Assembly: GCA_022495005.1 (NCBI GenBank) | Contig: JAGYXB010001050.1 | Coordinates: forward strand, 992,001 to 1,056,000 | DNA: 64,000 bases | Direction: 5' to 3' | Source of the DNA: Rhyacophila brunnea | Lineage: Eukaryota > Arthropoda > Insecta > Trichoptera > Rhyacophilidae | Shown: one piece after another, positions 22,125-33,905 of the stretch | Position numbering within the stretch: the first letter of the stretch is position 1 | How the letters are laid out: every line of letters begins with the position of its first letter | Program-made: the position numbers and the translations under genes | Notes under the pieces: generated by a model | What the model was told of the DNA's origin: nothing | Databases searched by the model: none | Seen by the model: the letters and a program-made list of their open reading frames with translations, nothing else

Positions 22125-22565
22125 TACATATTATTTAAATCATTGTCAACCAGGATCAATCCACTGCTGGATAAAGGCCTCCCTAGCTTGATTCTATTCC
22201 TTTCTGTCATTTGAATTCTTGTATTTATCAAAATCGGTGATATTATATTTATCCTCATATTCATATCGTCATCATAATCATCGACCTGAACCAACCCACT
22301 GCTGGAAAAGGCCACCCTACCCTGATTCTACTCCTTTCTGTCATTTGAATTGCTGTATTTATCAAAATCGGTGATATTATATTTATCTACATATTCGTAT
22401 CGTTATCATCATCATCATCAACTAGGATCAATCCACTGCTAGATGAAGGGTTCCGCAACCTGATTCTATTACTAGCAGTTAAACGAATTTGTGATACTAT
22501 ACCTATTTATATCATCCTTATCGACATCGACCTGAACCAATCCACTGCTGGATTAAGGCCTCGAA
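22125..22565 (-). repeat. Tandem LINE-tail repeat, about 145-bp units
   Basis: Four occurrences of 'ccactgctgga' or a variant (22160, 22300, 22430, 22545), each with 'gattctatt'-like and 'aaaatcggtgatattatatt' segments, give three to four units. The motif is the usual 3' tail of RTE/CR1-type LINEs in insects (minus orientation). Confidence 0.75.
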
Positions 22566-22621
22566 TCCAATGTTTCTGAGGTGTTTGAAAACATCTCAGA
22601 AACATTGGTACTTGAAAAAAT

Positions 22622-22695
22622 ATGACACCTGACAGGATTCGAACCTGTATACATCGAATTCTGGCCGATGCGCTTTACCAATTTAGTCACCAGTG
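22622..22695 (-). other. tRNA-like sequence, probable pseudo-tRNA/SINE head
   Basis: Minus strand has a perfect T arm (ACAGG TTCGAAT CCTGT), six of seven acceptor pairs and an A-box-like 'taaattggtaaagc'. The anticodon loop is nine bases or lacks U33, so a working tRNA is unlikely. Confidence 0.5.
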
Positions 22696-22699
22696 TTGT

Positions 22700-24185
22700 A
22701 TCCAATTACGGCGTAACTAACTAGCCGTAATGTGACTGAAGCTTTTTACAAATTATGCTAGTATTTTTGGCTTTTGCGGTTGGTCAGAATACGATGTGAC
22801 ACAGCTTCGAGTCCTGTTCAGCGGTTCCATTAATCGAACAGATAAGTTTTAAAATTGTGTATGTTCAATAAAGAATGTCTCCTTCACAAATATTGTGATT
22901 AGTATATTCTATAAGATCCCTTTAGAGCACGGTGGACTCCTCCAAAGGTGCAATTAGTAATATTATGCTCTCTGTGAATGTAATAATATTTTATAACTTA
23001 ATAGCTGAGCGAAGGAAAAGGTGAAGAAATGAAATTCATCATTTATCATAAAACATCAATTATTTATTAAAATACTTAAAACTACCTATCTATTAACAAT
23101 CATCAATCCTAGAGGTACTTAACTGGGTAGTCGACTTAAACTCAAAAATGTAAAGCAGGTGTAATGTGTAATTCCTTTGCTTGGTCGAATACAATACAAT
23201 ACAAAAGTTAATCAATTGTCTGTGGGTCTACCTACCCACATACGTACATAGTTAAGTATTGAAAGTAATAAACTTCTGTGACCAATCAAAACGTGGGCGG
23301 CCATTCTTCTCAGGATGACACCATGCTGCAGAGTAGAGAGCCGTTACACGGCCCAACTCATCTGGCTCGTAGCAAAGCAATATTCTGGAGTCGATTCGCA
23401 TACGACACAGCTCGGGCGATGTAAATCAAATCGTCCACATTATGGTGAGCGTGGAATTTGTTCAAACAATTCTCGTACTGCAAACAAAAAAGCATTGATA
23501 AGATTAAGCAAACGTGATATAGATTTTAAACTGAATATTACTTAAAATATTTGCTGTATAAACGTATACTACGTAGTCAACAATTTATTGTTTTTACATT
23601 TCATTGATTGTTTGACCATTAGATGGGTGAGCAGCACATTGCATAGAAAGCCTTGGGGCATAGATAGCAGTGGTGAAGGGTGGAGGTAAGCTGTTAAGAA
23701 CTGCCATAAACATTAAACTTTGTCAGTCATGTATATTTTTTTAATTGAAATAAGACAACAACTTACAGAAAATTCAATTACACCCTGCGAAAATAAGTCT
23801 TTTACAGGTTAACATCCACATAGACTTTTTTGGAATACACTTTTTTTATCCCAAATTGCTCCATGAGATTTAGTCGATCACCCACATCTACAATATGGCT
23901 GCTCCTCATTATAAAGACGTGCTTGGTGAATTATTGTGAATCTGTTTTCGATAAATTGATGTGGTGTCTATAACTATTATTCCGCCTGCCTGACATAGAT
24001 AGACTGTTTTACAAGTTTCACAATGCAGATAATAAACACCTCTTCTCTGAAGTGTATATTGATCTATCTAGTATCAACGATGAAACATGACAAAATGACT
24101 AAGTTCGTTATACATAATTATTATATCTTTAAAAATGAAATTTTATGTCTTGTATATTAATAAAAAATGGGATGATATAACTGCA
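22700..24185. other. Intergenic; no gene seen
   Basis: 23669-23735 is one of three fragments of a repeat end ('gaagggtggaggta', 'ctttgtcagtcat'), the others at 31205-31262 and 36868-36945 (inverted). The 76-codon ORF at 23315-23545 has no recognisable motif. Confidence 0.4.
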
Positions 24186-24189
24186 AATC

Positions 24190-24400
24190 AGACTGCTCTA
24201 ATTAAATCCAAGCTTCGATGTCATCTGGGATTTGATCGGTGACTTTCTTGAGATGTGCACGAGCTACATCTCGTTTAGATTGAAAGGTAGATGTAGCGTA
24301 TAGGGATCCAAGAATTTTTATTATCTCGTAGTTGTTTGGTTGAGCCTTTATGACATTTTTAAACATTGGGAGGCCCAGTGAAGGAATAATATTGTTGAAT
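24190..24400 (-). pseudogene. CTR9 (Paf1 complex TPR subunit) pseudogene fragment
   Basis: Minus strand reads [19 protein letters not shown] then [19 protein letters not shown] and DDIEAWI before an in-frame TAA. This matches, from memory of the family, the TPR region of CTR9, where LGSLYA, KRD.A..HLKKVTEQ and PDD.EAWIELAQILEQ are strongly conserved. After the stop the frame continues as LEQSDLQ-like sequence, so the expected ELAQI part is deleted. Upstream homology fades within about 30 codons with a probable one-base shift at the QCF..V position. It lacks the rest of the gene, so it is a truncated retrocopy or duplicated exon. Confidence 0.7.
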
Positions 24401-24519
24401 ACAATAAAACAACTTAATATATTTATACATTGGCTTTGCATGAATTATTTAAATTTGTCCACCATACAGTATTCACAATAATAATTCAAACATTATCTAT
24501 TATTATTAAAAAAACTCAG

Positions 24520-24685
24520 CAATAAAGTTGGATGGCAAAATCCTCAGCCATGAGTGAACGACCAAGAAGAAGGATGTATGTGGCAGTAAAGTATTATAGA
24601 CCGAGAAAAATGGAGGAAGCTAAGGGAGGCCTTCATCCAACTGTAGATCGACCCCGGCTGATGATGATGACTTGATAAAAAGCTT
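24520..24685 (+). repeat. RTE-like LINE 3' end
   Basis: 'gaggaagctaagggaggcct', 'tcatccaactgtagatcgac' and a GATGATGATGA tail. No frame of useful length. Confidence 0.6.
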
Positions 24686-24689
24686 ATTG

Positions 24690-26745
24690 TGTGAACAAAA
24701 CAATTTATTATTGTAAAGCAATTTTCTTAAGTGGTGAATACCAGGTCATATTCTATTATATACAAATTTTGATTCATAGATAGCTTAAGGATCTCTTAGA
24801 ATTTTCGTATTGACATACTTGTACTTTTTAATAGTTTAAATTAAATTATAGTTTCTTCAAGATGTTACACAAGATTTAACAATGAAACATTCATCAATCT
24901 TCCATACATAACTCGAAACAGGTTCAAAAAAAAACCTAATTGATAAAAATGTTTGAACATGACATGGGAATCAACCCTAGATCTATCGCATGCCAGCTGA
25001 GTCAGCTTAAGATCGAAGATTTTTCGAATGGGTATTTTACTGAGGCTGTTCCAAGTTTAATATTTTCAATGAAGACTGTTACATTCTTAAATCACGTGTA
25101 TTATTTAGGAATATCAACTGTTGAGCTGTGGACCCAAGAGGTTGAGCAAAACATCCCCACCCTCCCCTCACATACTCCTTATTATTAATTAAATACAATA
25201 ATTCTTACGTTGCGTACAAGTTGAATATTTTGACAGTTAATCAAGGAATAATGGACGTACGTACGCCCATTGTTGACTAGGAGGTCAGGTGACATGGTTA
25301 TACCTAATAATTAATTTTATCTATCGGGAGAGGCCCAATGATCATGGATATGACAAATTCAAAAAAAACTGAAACTGAGCTAGACCAGTAGTGTGGAGAT
25401 TTATCAGTAGGTACCTACCTACCATTAGTAATCGAGTGACAATAGTCGTGCATGATTATCATTTTTGAGGTTTTTACCCCGAATATGTAAAATATGTACA
25501 TATTTCTTTTATAAGTATTTAATTAATACATAGATAGGGTGACTTTTATATATGAAAATTGGCCATATTATAGTAGTTGGCCGTTTCAACTTTTAGTTGA
25601 TAAAATAAGGTGTCAGTCATTATTTTATTACGTCGTCTGTTGATATGTATAGCTTGGTCTCCATTTTCACACAGAACAACTTGAACCAAAATTATTCCCT
25701 GTGATTTTTTTAGAAAAGTTATTGGTGAAGAAAAACACAAAAACTTCAAAATCATAAACACTAGAAAGGCTGTGAAGACACCGCCAAAATTTATAACTTG
25801 TTTCAATATTGTGGAGTTATTTTAAAACATCAGAAAATTAAAAGACCAGAGCAGCATTAAATTTCACTGCCACAAGGTAACAGCTTCTACTGTGCAAATA
25901 CACAATAATAAACAGTTTTAAGAACACTAAATGATATAGAACCACAGTCTAATCAGGAACCGACAATCATACATAATATTATCTCGGCAAGATGACATTG
26001 AACCATCCACATCTGTTTATTTGATCCACTGTGGCGCAGTTGAAAAACTATGTATTCCTGTTAAAAAACCTACTAGAAAATTGAAGAAAAAAAATTAAAA
26101 ACTTCTTTTTGCAATAGTGAAACGCAACAGTTGTTATTAAAATAGGTACGAGTACCTAATTCGGAAAATATTATTCTTTGCAATAATGATATTATAATAA
26201 TTATATAGTAGCTATAGCAATTATTATATTTAACACAAAAAATATTGCTCCAGCATTGGAAGATAATGACTTGATTTTGTGTCTTGCACTATGTGGTGCC
26301 AGATAATATCTCAGATGGTATTTCAGATAAATCCGGCATTCATAAGAGAAACAAGGACGATTCTGAAATGATGGATACTACTGAAACCTGGTTTTTTCAA
26401 TTATTTTTTAATGGTTTTTTCATATTATTTAATGTTTTTTTAAATTTCAATAATCCTTTTTTTATAAATACATATACCTACGTTATTTAATTTTACTGAA
26501 ATCTTCATGATTATAGCATTTGGAGCCATATAATAAGCATTTATATTTCGTCACCTAAATGCGCGGAACTTGTAACTCCACTTTTGGTCTAAAATGAGTT
26601 GTATGCAGTGTTATAGTAAATTTAATTATTGTCTATCGGTCTGTTCATATACCATCCGTGTTGTCTTAATGTGTCAAACTCGATCATTGTTTCTACTTTA
26701 CATCAATTTCAATTAATCATGGCCCAAGAAAGCAGAAAGCAGTTA
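24690..26745. other. Intergenic; no gene seen
   Basis: Several 60-85 codon ORFs without motifs or splice context. No terminal repeat pair found. Confidence 0.4.
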
Positions 26746-26753
26746 GTTTGGTT

Positions 26754-27441
26754 CAGTGCTCGAAATAGAAAATCTTACGAACCGGAGCGCTGAATAATCA
26801 TTTTAAAATATGAAAGTGGGTTAAATATTTTTCGGATATCATAAGGGCGATATGTCTAGTAATCAGGGGTTCATTTATACTTGAAGGAGCCCTCAGCTAA
26901 TACACATTAACCCCCCCCCCTCAGCAATACAACATTAAAATATAGTTTTTTTTAAAAGGTACCTACTCAGTTTTTGCAAAATCACATATTTTTCATCAAT
27001 TTTCTTAGAATTGGGCTCTTATCTTCAAAATTCTAGAAGCTCGTATATTTGTGTATTCCTTCGCTGCAAGGTTCTTTTGTGGTTTCACATTATTTTTCGG
27101 GTTCTGTAGACCTACTAATTTTGGGTCCCGGACCTGTAGAAATTTTTGTAAATTAAGCCCTGCTTGTAAGGGTAGATAATTACAAATTTGGAGCACATCT
27201 GAAATCCGAACAGCCTATATTATATTATAGACCTTGGAGGACTAATCGTTAATAAATAACATTACATATTCTCACGAATCAGTTCTTACAACTTTAAAAA
27301 CTATATACCTACATGCAATATTATCTGAATAACACGAAACGGAACGCAATTTTCAAAGAATCCACGAGCCGGAATGGTATCTTTTAGAATTTCACGAACA
27401 GGAACGGCGCTCCGGTGCGTTCCGGTCTATTTCGAGCACTG
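26754..27441. mobile_element. hAT element (GAACCGGAGCGC family), exact 8-bp target duplication
   Basis: Ends CAGTGCTCGAAATAGA and inverse TCTATTTCGAGCACTG, flanked by GTTTGGTT at 26746-26753 and 27442-27449. The interior has repeated 'cgaaccggagcg' / 'acgaaacggaac' motifs. Non-coding. Related pieces at 2229, 37610-37797 and 60409-60645. Confidence 0.9.
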
Positions 27442-27482
27442 GTTTGGTTGTATATTTAATGATGCCAATGTTTAATTTCAAC

Positions 27483-27757
27483 CAGTGGTCCTCAGAAAGT
27501 TTTATGGTGGTCCGCGATTTTTTGGCGTCCAAATGCTTATGCTAAAATTTTAATAAAAACCTGTGCAACTGTAAGACGTATTTGAGCAGTGTGTTTTTGT
27601 CCTTAAAATATATTTATGGTTTTACGTGACGAAATTAACTGCTATCATACGTTATTATATATATATATATAATATGTTTTCCTTATACGTTAGCGGTGCG
27701 TAATACGTTTCTAATAATTTCAGTAATCCGCAGCTGTAAAAAGGTTTAGAAACACTG
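27483..27757. mobile_element. Short hAT element, near-exact 8-bp duplication
   Basis: Starts CAGTGGTCCTCAGAAAG, ends TTTAGAAACACTG; flanks atttcaac and atttcgac differ by one base. Carries 'tggtggtccgcg', typical of the Charlie-like hAT end. Confidence 0.7.
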
Positions 27758-27759
27758 AT

Positions 27760-30255
27760 TTCGACCATTTTAAGGGACAAATAAACATTTTAAACATAGT
27801 ATGGAAGTTTAAGTCAGAAATTTGAATACCCGAATTGAAAACTATTTCAGTCAAACAAATAATTTAGATGGACTAAAATACCTTATTCAGCAAGAAAAGA
27901 AAAAATACCTACGCCAGAAGTGAAAAGGAATCTGACAAAATCACTGAAAAATATGTGTTTACAATAGACCTACAATGCGTTTTGATATATCCAAAATCTA
28001 ATGTGTCCAGCGCATATTTTAAAACAAAACTTGCCATTCATAATTTTACTCTCTGCAACCAAAAACGATTGATGGTCTTTGCAATGTTTTGATTGAAGTC
28101 GAAAGTGGGCTTACTGCAAATTAGCTTTCCAGTGTAATATGTCAATAATTTACTCTTCCTCTTCTGCCTCTTTCTACAACGACGACGACGACGACTATAA
28201 AACCACTATTCTGTATAGTGATGGAGCAGGGAAAAAAAACCAGGAAAAAATTTAGTACTTACCAATGCTTTATTAAATTAATATTGCAATGCCACGTAAT
28301 ATCACCAATGTACAGTAAAAAAAGGAGAAGGACCACACTCAAATTTAGGTTGAACGATTCGCTCTGTAATTGAAATGAGGTTGAGAAATAAAAAAACGTG
28401 TTCATGCTGATTATGTTACTACGTTTAAAGAAGCCAGGAAAAACCTAACCCATACCATGTCACATATTTATGCCATCATTTTAATAAAAAAAAATATTGG
28501 TGTTAGATTTTACAAATCCATTGGTACGACAGGAGGAAAACTAATGACTTATATTCGAGCCCTGCAATATAATGGATCTAATAAATGGAAATATTAATTT
28601 CAAACTGCGTTTTAGTGAAGAATAGCAAGAGCTCCCTCTACGAATAAATTAAAGTACTATTATGCAACCAAAATTCTTTGCAGCCTCCCTCAACTATATC
28701 AAGAAAGGCATGAAATAAAATAAAATAAGTAAGAATACCTTCAGTTCTTGAAAACAAGTATGGTGGCTGATTATCACTAATTTTATAATAATCTGTCATT
28801 TGAAAGCGAAAATTAAAATGAATTACTTAAATATTATTTCGTTCATTTATGTGATGCTTATTACCCATATTTATGCGATTTTGTTGAATTTTCCAACATA
28901 CTGTAAACAAGCAATAGATACTGTAAAACTTGGTGCTGTTTATTTTAATTCAAACATTATAACGCCCAGCTCAAATCTTAAAAAAACAAAAGCAAACCAT
29001 GTAACTCCTCTATATTCTATGTTAATAAATATTTTGTAAAAATGACCAGATTTACTCATTTATAACATTAAAATACTAAAAGTGTTTTTCAAATTTCCTA
29101 AACCAGTCCGTTTTATTTTAAAACAGTTTTTTCTTCCTTCTGTGAAGTTGCACAGTCTAATCTCTTTGGTCAATACGGAGTTACAAGTTCCGCGCATTTA
29201 GTTGACGGAATGTCATTCCAATATTATCTTTTGAAGAAAATATCGTTGCATAATAATACATTGCATTTTTCAAAAATATGCATACCATCCTAATTATTGT
29301 ATTATGACTTATTTATTTTTTATTACGGATCATAAGTTAAAAACAGTAGGTAAGTATAATTATTATTTACTGCGTTTTTGCTTATGAAACTAACATTGAT
29401 CCATTCAATATACTAAATAAAAAGACAAATTTTAAGTTAAATAATGATTTTTTTTAATGTTGACACTTTTGTGTATACAAAATATTATTTTTTAAGTAAT
29501 CTATTATAAACCGAGATATTTAGAGAGCATACACCGTTTTGGCTATTTTGCGAGACTCTTTTGACTGGATCTTCCAAACGGATGCGGTTGTTTTTGTTCG
29601 AAATATTTTGACGGGGTACTTGGTGAAAATGGAAAAATGAGAATTTATCGCGTAATTTACATGTAAAAATAATACAAAATACATGAAAAATCATGTAATT
29701 AAATTACTCAAAGGTGTGCATTTAAAAAATGTAGAAAAAATGTTTGATGTTAAAACTTGACGGCCTTTAAAAATCAAATTTATAGCTTAATATAAGAAAT
29801 AAAAACTGAAAAAACACGTTAAAAGTTTAAAAAAATATATGTAATCGTATGTATTTAACAAAACAATTTTAAGGTAAATTTAATGGTTCAAGTATCAAGT
29901 CACTAAATTTTAAAAAATAATATCTCTCAAGATATAATCTCGAAATCAAAAAAAGCACGTGCACAAACGTAAGCCAATAATAGACAAATTGATGACCTAA
30001 TAAAAAGTTTAAAAAGTTAGTTGGGTGGTTCTACTTAACGTTCATCAAATATTTCATATCAAATAACTCACGCACTATATTATGAGAAAAAATTTAAAAA
30101 AAGTATGCAGAATTGCGCATTAGCTATGCGACAAGATATTTTACCAAAAAAAATATTTTTAAACCCACGCAGTCAGGTTTTGGATACAAACTTAAAAATT
30201 AAATAGCGTGCTGAATACAGATGAAGAGGCAAAAAAGAATCGTTCACTACCAACG
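27760..30255. other. Intergenic; no recognised gene
   Basis: A (CGA)n microsatellite lies at 28179-28196. The ATG at 28818 opens a 73-codon frame to 29039 with a hydrophobic start (MNYLNIISFIYVMLITHIYA) like a signal peptide and an AATAAA near its end, but nothing else supports a gene. Confidence 0.35.
28818..29039 (+). CDS. Speculative small secreted ORF, 73 codons
   Basis: Starts at the in-frame ATG preceded by 'cgaaaattaaa'; the first 20 residues are a good signal-peptide shape with a possible cut after IYA. The rest has one Cys and no family motif I recognise. No paralogue in the window, no intron signals. Could equally be chance in AT-rich DNA. Confidence 0.15.
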   Translation: MNYLNIISFIYVMLITHIYAILLNFPTYCKQAIDTVKLGAVYFNSNIITPSSNLKKTKANHVTPLYSMLINIL

Positions 30256-30262
30256 CACTAGT

Positions 30263-30578
30263 GTTTACAATTTAAATTTTGAAAAAAATCCAAGTTTAGT
30301 GACACAAGTATCCAGCATTTAGCTGGGTCACCCAAATTTAAATGCGAATAACCCCCTTAATGTGCGTGCACAAACGAATACACTCAAAAAAAGTTGAAAT
30401 TTCAACATTGGGTGACCCAACGTTTAGCTGGAACACCCAATTTGAAATTGGAATTTTTCGGTTATTATGGGTGCACAAACGAAAAAAAATCGTGCACAAA
30501 CGTGCACTAACGATGCACAAACATACGCACCCAAAAAAATTGGAGTTTTAACATTGGGTGATCCAGGTAAATGGACCT
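30263..30578 (-). repeat. Inverted copy of the 14622-14946 repeat
   Basis: Reverse complement of the first copy; ends 'gatccaggtaaatggacct'. Short differences include an extra 'agctgggtcaccc' block near 30320. Confidence 0.75.
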
Positions 30579-30590
30579 CAATATATTATA

Positions 30591-30713
30591 TTATTGAACA
30601 TTATATAATTTAGAAAAACACTTTTGAGAGAGTATATTTTTTAAAAAAGTTTTTCTATTGGTTATAATATACTCTCTCAAAAGTGTTTTTCTAAATTATA
30701 TAATGTTCAATAA
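30591..30713. mobile_element. Palindromic MITE
   Basis: Arms TTATTGAACATTATATAATT continuing through TTGAGAGAGTATAT, then their inverse, around a short centre. Sequence after it (30720-30770, 'caaatcttgtgaattattcg') is inversely related to 18570-18610, so the family may be larger. Confidence 0.75.
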
Positions 30714-31204
30714 TCAGAATGATATATTCTCAAATCTTGTGAATTATTCGTTTGAATAAAAGAAATAGTTATTCATATATTATATTATTATCAACTTTTT
30801 TTTATCAAGTTTTAATGGAAAATTGTATTTGTGTGTTTGTAGGGGGGGGGAGGGGTGTAAATATACCGCACCGGGTGACGGGTGACACCAACCCCAGATA
30901 CGAAACTGCTCAGATGCGTTGATGATCCGCACAAACAATAGAAAAATTAGAGGGAACGTTGCCTTTAAGATGATTCAATTTTGAGGGAGTGATGTATTTG
31001 AAAGAATATAGCAGTTTCACGTAGACACAGTGGTTTTAATTATTTTTACATTCTTATAAGAACGTTAAAAACATAGATTTATTAGTAACTTAAATTTTAG
31101 AAGACTTGACGCCAAGCACCTGAGTATATTTTTTATCTCATTTAACCACCGGAAAACACAAAATAATATAATATATCACGCCAACTTATCATGGGATCTC
31201 AGTA

Positions 31205-31262
31205 GCGAGGGGTGGAGGTAGGCTGTTAAGATTCTACACAAATAGTGCACTTATTTAGCGAA
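31205..31262 (+). repeat. Solo end of a GGGTGGAGGTAGGCTG repeat family
   Basis: 'cagtagcgaggggtggaggt' then 'aggctgttaaga'; related to 23669-23735 and, inverted, 36868-36945. Confidence 0.5.
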
Positions 31263-31383
31263 TCTCCCACAATAGAGATTAAAAAACAATTAAAAGCTTA
31301 AACAATGTTATACAATAAAATAAAATTTCAAAAACAAAATACACAGTATCTACATCACTGAAAATGTGTAATAATATGTTTAG

Positions 31384-31711
31384 TTCATCGTGGGACACTT
31401 TATTCATGCGCCGCAGTACGTGAAACATGATTTCGTGTAACATTTTATTAAATGATGAGTTCTTCGTTGAACATTTCACCGTGGAATACATTTGTACGTA
31501 TCTTACAAAATGCAGCGATAGTTTGCAAATAGTACTGTTCCAATTAGATTAACCCTAACCTAACCTAGTAAAGACAACTCATAAAATTCGCAACATGTTG
31601 TAGCATACGTACAAACGTATTCCACGGCGAAATGGTCAATAAAGAACTCGTCATTTGATTAAATGTTACACGAACTCATGTTTCACGTACTGCGGCGCAC
31701 GCATAAGTGTC
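31384..31711. mobile_element. Foldback element with ~105-bp arms
   Basis: Left arm from 'cactttattcatgcgccgca' to 'ggaatacatttgtacg', right arm its inverse from 'cgtacaaacgtattcc' to 'gcacgcataagtg', separated by about 105 bp. Small mismatches between arms show age. The 70-codon ORF on the minus strand is not credible. Confidence 0.75.
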
Positions 31712-31722
31712 CTGGGTGGGTA

Positions 31723-33891
31723 TGTTAGAACTTGCGAGTCGTGTGGTCGAAAACTGTGCGGTATGACAAGTTAGTATCGCCCGTTTCATACCGCATACCA
31801 TAATACCTATTTTTGAAGCCACTCGCTACGGACTATTTTAACTCGCTAGTGACCAGTTGGCAACATCGCCAAAACCGAGAAAATCGATGTCGATGGTACG
31901 AGATGAAACGTCAAAAATGAAATGTCAAACGAAATCATTATTTTTGTTGGTTATGTTTGTGTATAATTCCTATAATATTCGATTGATTTAGTATAATATG
32001 ATATAGATATATGTACGTAGAATATAACCTAACACAAATGCGAAACCATATAATAATATTACACTGTAAAACAAGATTTAACAAAATGAACACAGTGTAT
32101 TCAATAACATTTATTTTTATGTAGGTATTTATTCATTACAAACCATTATAAAACATTAACATAAAAAAATTGAACTCAAGATAACAGAGTATTAAGTAAC
32201 ATTGTGAATAATATACTAATTTGGCATCTTTATTGTTTATAAATTGGTAATTGCCGTGTTCTTTCCGTGAGCGAACTCCTTCATTTTGACGTTTTGATTT
32301 TCAAGGTCACTGTCACATACGAAACGAAATATCAAAATAAACATGGAAATCGGGAAATAGGTACATGAATTCACGTCCTTCGTCGTGCAAAAGTAGCAAA
32401 AGAATGGAGAGGTTTCAATTAAGTGATCTTAATTGAAATCAGGTAGGTAAGGTTATGTCCGTCTCAACATTATACCTACCTACGACTTTTTAATTCTCCG
32501 TGGATATAATATTATAAACGTCATAATGTGTCAAAATATAACATACATCTTCTATGTCTTTGATTAATTTTAAGCTATACAACCATATTCATTTTTTCGC
32601 ATTGTAAACTCTTCACGTTTGTAGATAGTAACATTAAACTTACAATAATATACCTATATGGCGTGAGAATTTGTAAAATATATCTCACAAGCTCTTTGTT
32701 TAACTGGAAATTATGTATAAATAGTGCATCACTGAGTGAAAAAGCATTTTGACATAAGTTAGCATAATTATTTGATCTGTTTCGCGGATGATTACGTGAT
32801 CCTAAAAGTGCAGCAAAAGTAACTATTTATGGGATTGACATATTTTACAATAATTGGGTGAACGATACAAATATATAGAAATGCTTTGGCGAAATATAAA
32901 ATAATAATATTTAGGTAATTATTCTCGCGAGCCCAATAATAAAATACTGTCTTTTTGCAGCCTAGCCTTTCACTTTTATTTGACAGTTCAAAACTAAACT
33001 ACGTTATCGGCGCGAGACATCAGTGCGCATGTTCACATACTCAAGTCGTATGGGCGACTATGGTCACGAGTGCCCTTTGGTATGGGCAATAATGTCGACA
33101 CGGATTATGACTAATTCAGGTAGTGATAAGTTTCGACATGCCATTGAGGGTGAAAGGAAGTTCCGCAGACAAGTGCAACGTGTCAATAACATTTAAGTCA
33201 TAGTTAAGAAAACCTAGAAATATGTACATCTTAATAACTAATCTTAAAGTGTATTGCAAACCTAAATTTACAACAATATAATCTTTTACGATCAGTAAAC
33301 CCGTCCGTGCGAACAGACGTGTAAGCATTTCCCGCAGTCCGAAGGAATGCTTACGTGTCAGGTTTCACCTGTCGTATTACAAGAATTAACAAGTGAATGG
33401 TGCATTTCTGCTACTTTGTCGTGAGAAATCCATTATTTAATTTGTGTCATAGTCAAATTTCGCAGACAAAATTCTAGGAAACAATCCACGGTGTGGCAAC
33501 AAAACAACGGCAATCGACCCACGCCGTTTCTGGCATTTCCTTTGTCTTCTTTAATATAAAAAGAAATGTCACAATACAACAGTATCTAGTATCTTCAAAT
33601 CGTTTAAACTAATTACACGCTTCTCGCTTCGGCGTTAATTAATTTTCATTGCAAACACAATCTTCGTAAATCTTATTTGTAAACTTCTCATTGTAACAAA
33701 CTGTAATTTGTACTTGTATTTTTGTGAGTTAAGGGATAATAAATTTGGGCTACTTCAAAACGCATCAAAACCTTCTGATTCTGTTCATTACCTACCCATC
33801 ATTCACACCTCCCTTACTACACCATATTTCGATAAACTACGTCACGTTCGCGAATAACTACGATGTTTCACACGACTCGCAAGTTCTAACA
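31723..33891. mobile_element. DNA transposon, 2.2 kb, 23-bp perfect inverted ends, TA duplication
   Basis: TGTTAGAACTTGCGAGTCGT plus GTG at the left is exactly inverted at 33869-33891, with TA directly outside each end (31721-31722, 33892-33893). No transposase frame is visible, so non-autonomous or decayed. Its right end stops 14 bp before a hAT element. Confidence 0.85.
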
Positions 33892-33905
33892 TAGGGCCCC
33901 TGCGG

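Noticed and set aside
22622..22695. Functional tRNA gene
   Set aside because: Anticodon loop abnormal despite a perfect T arm.
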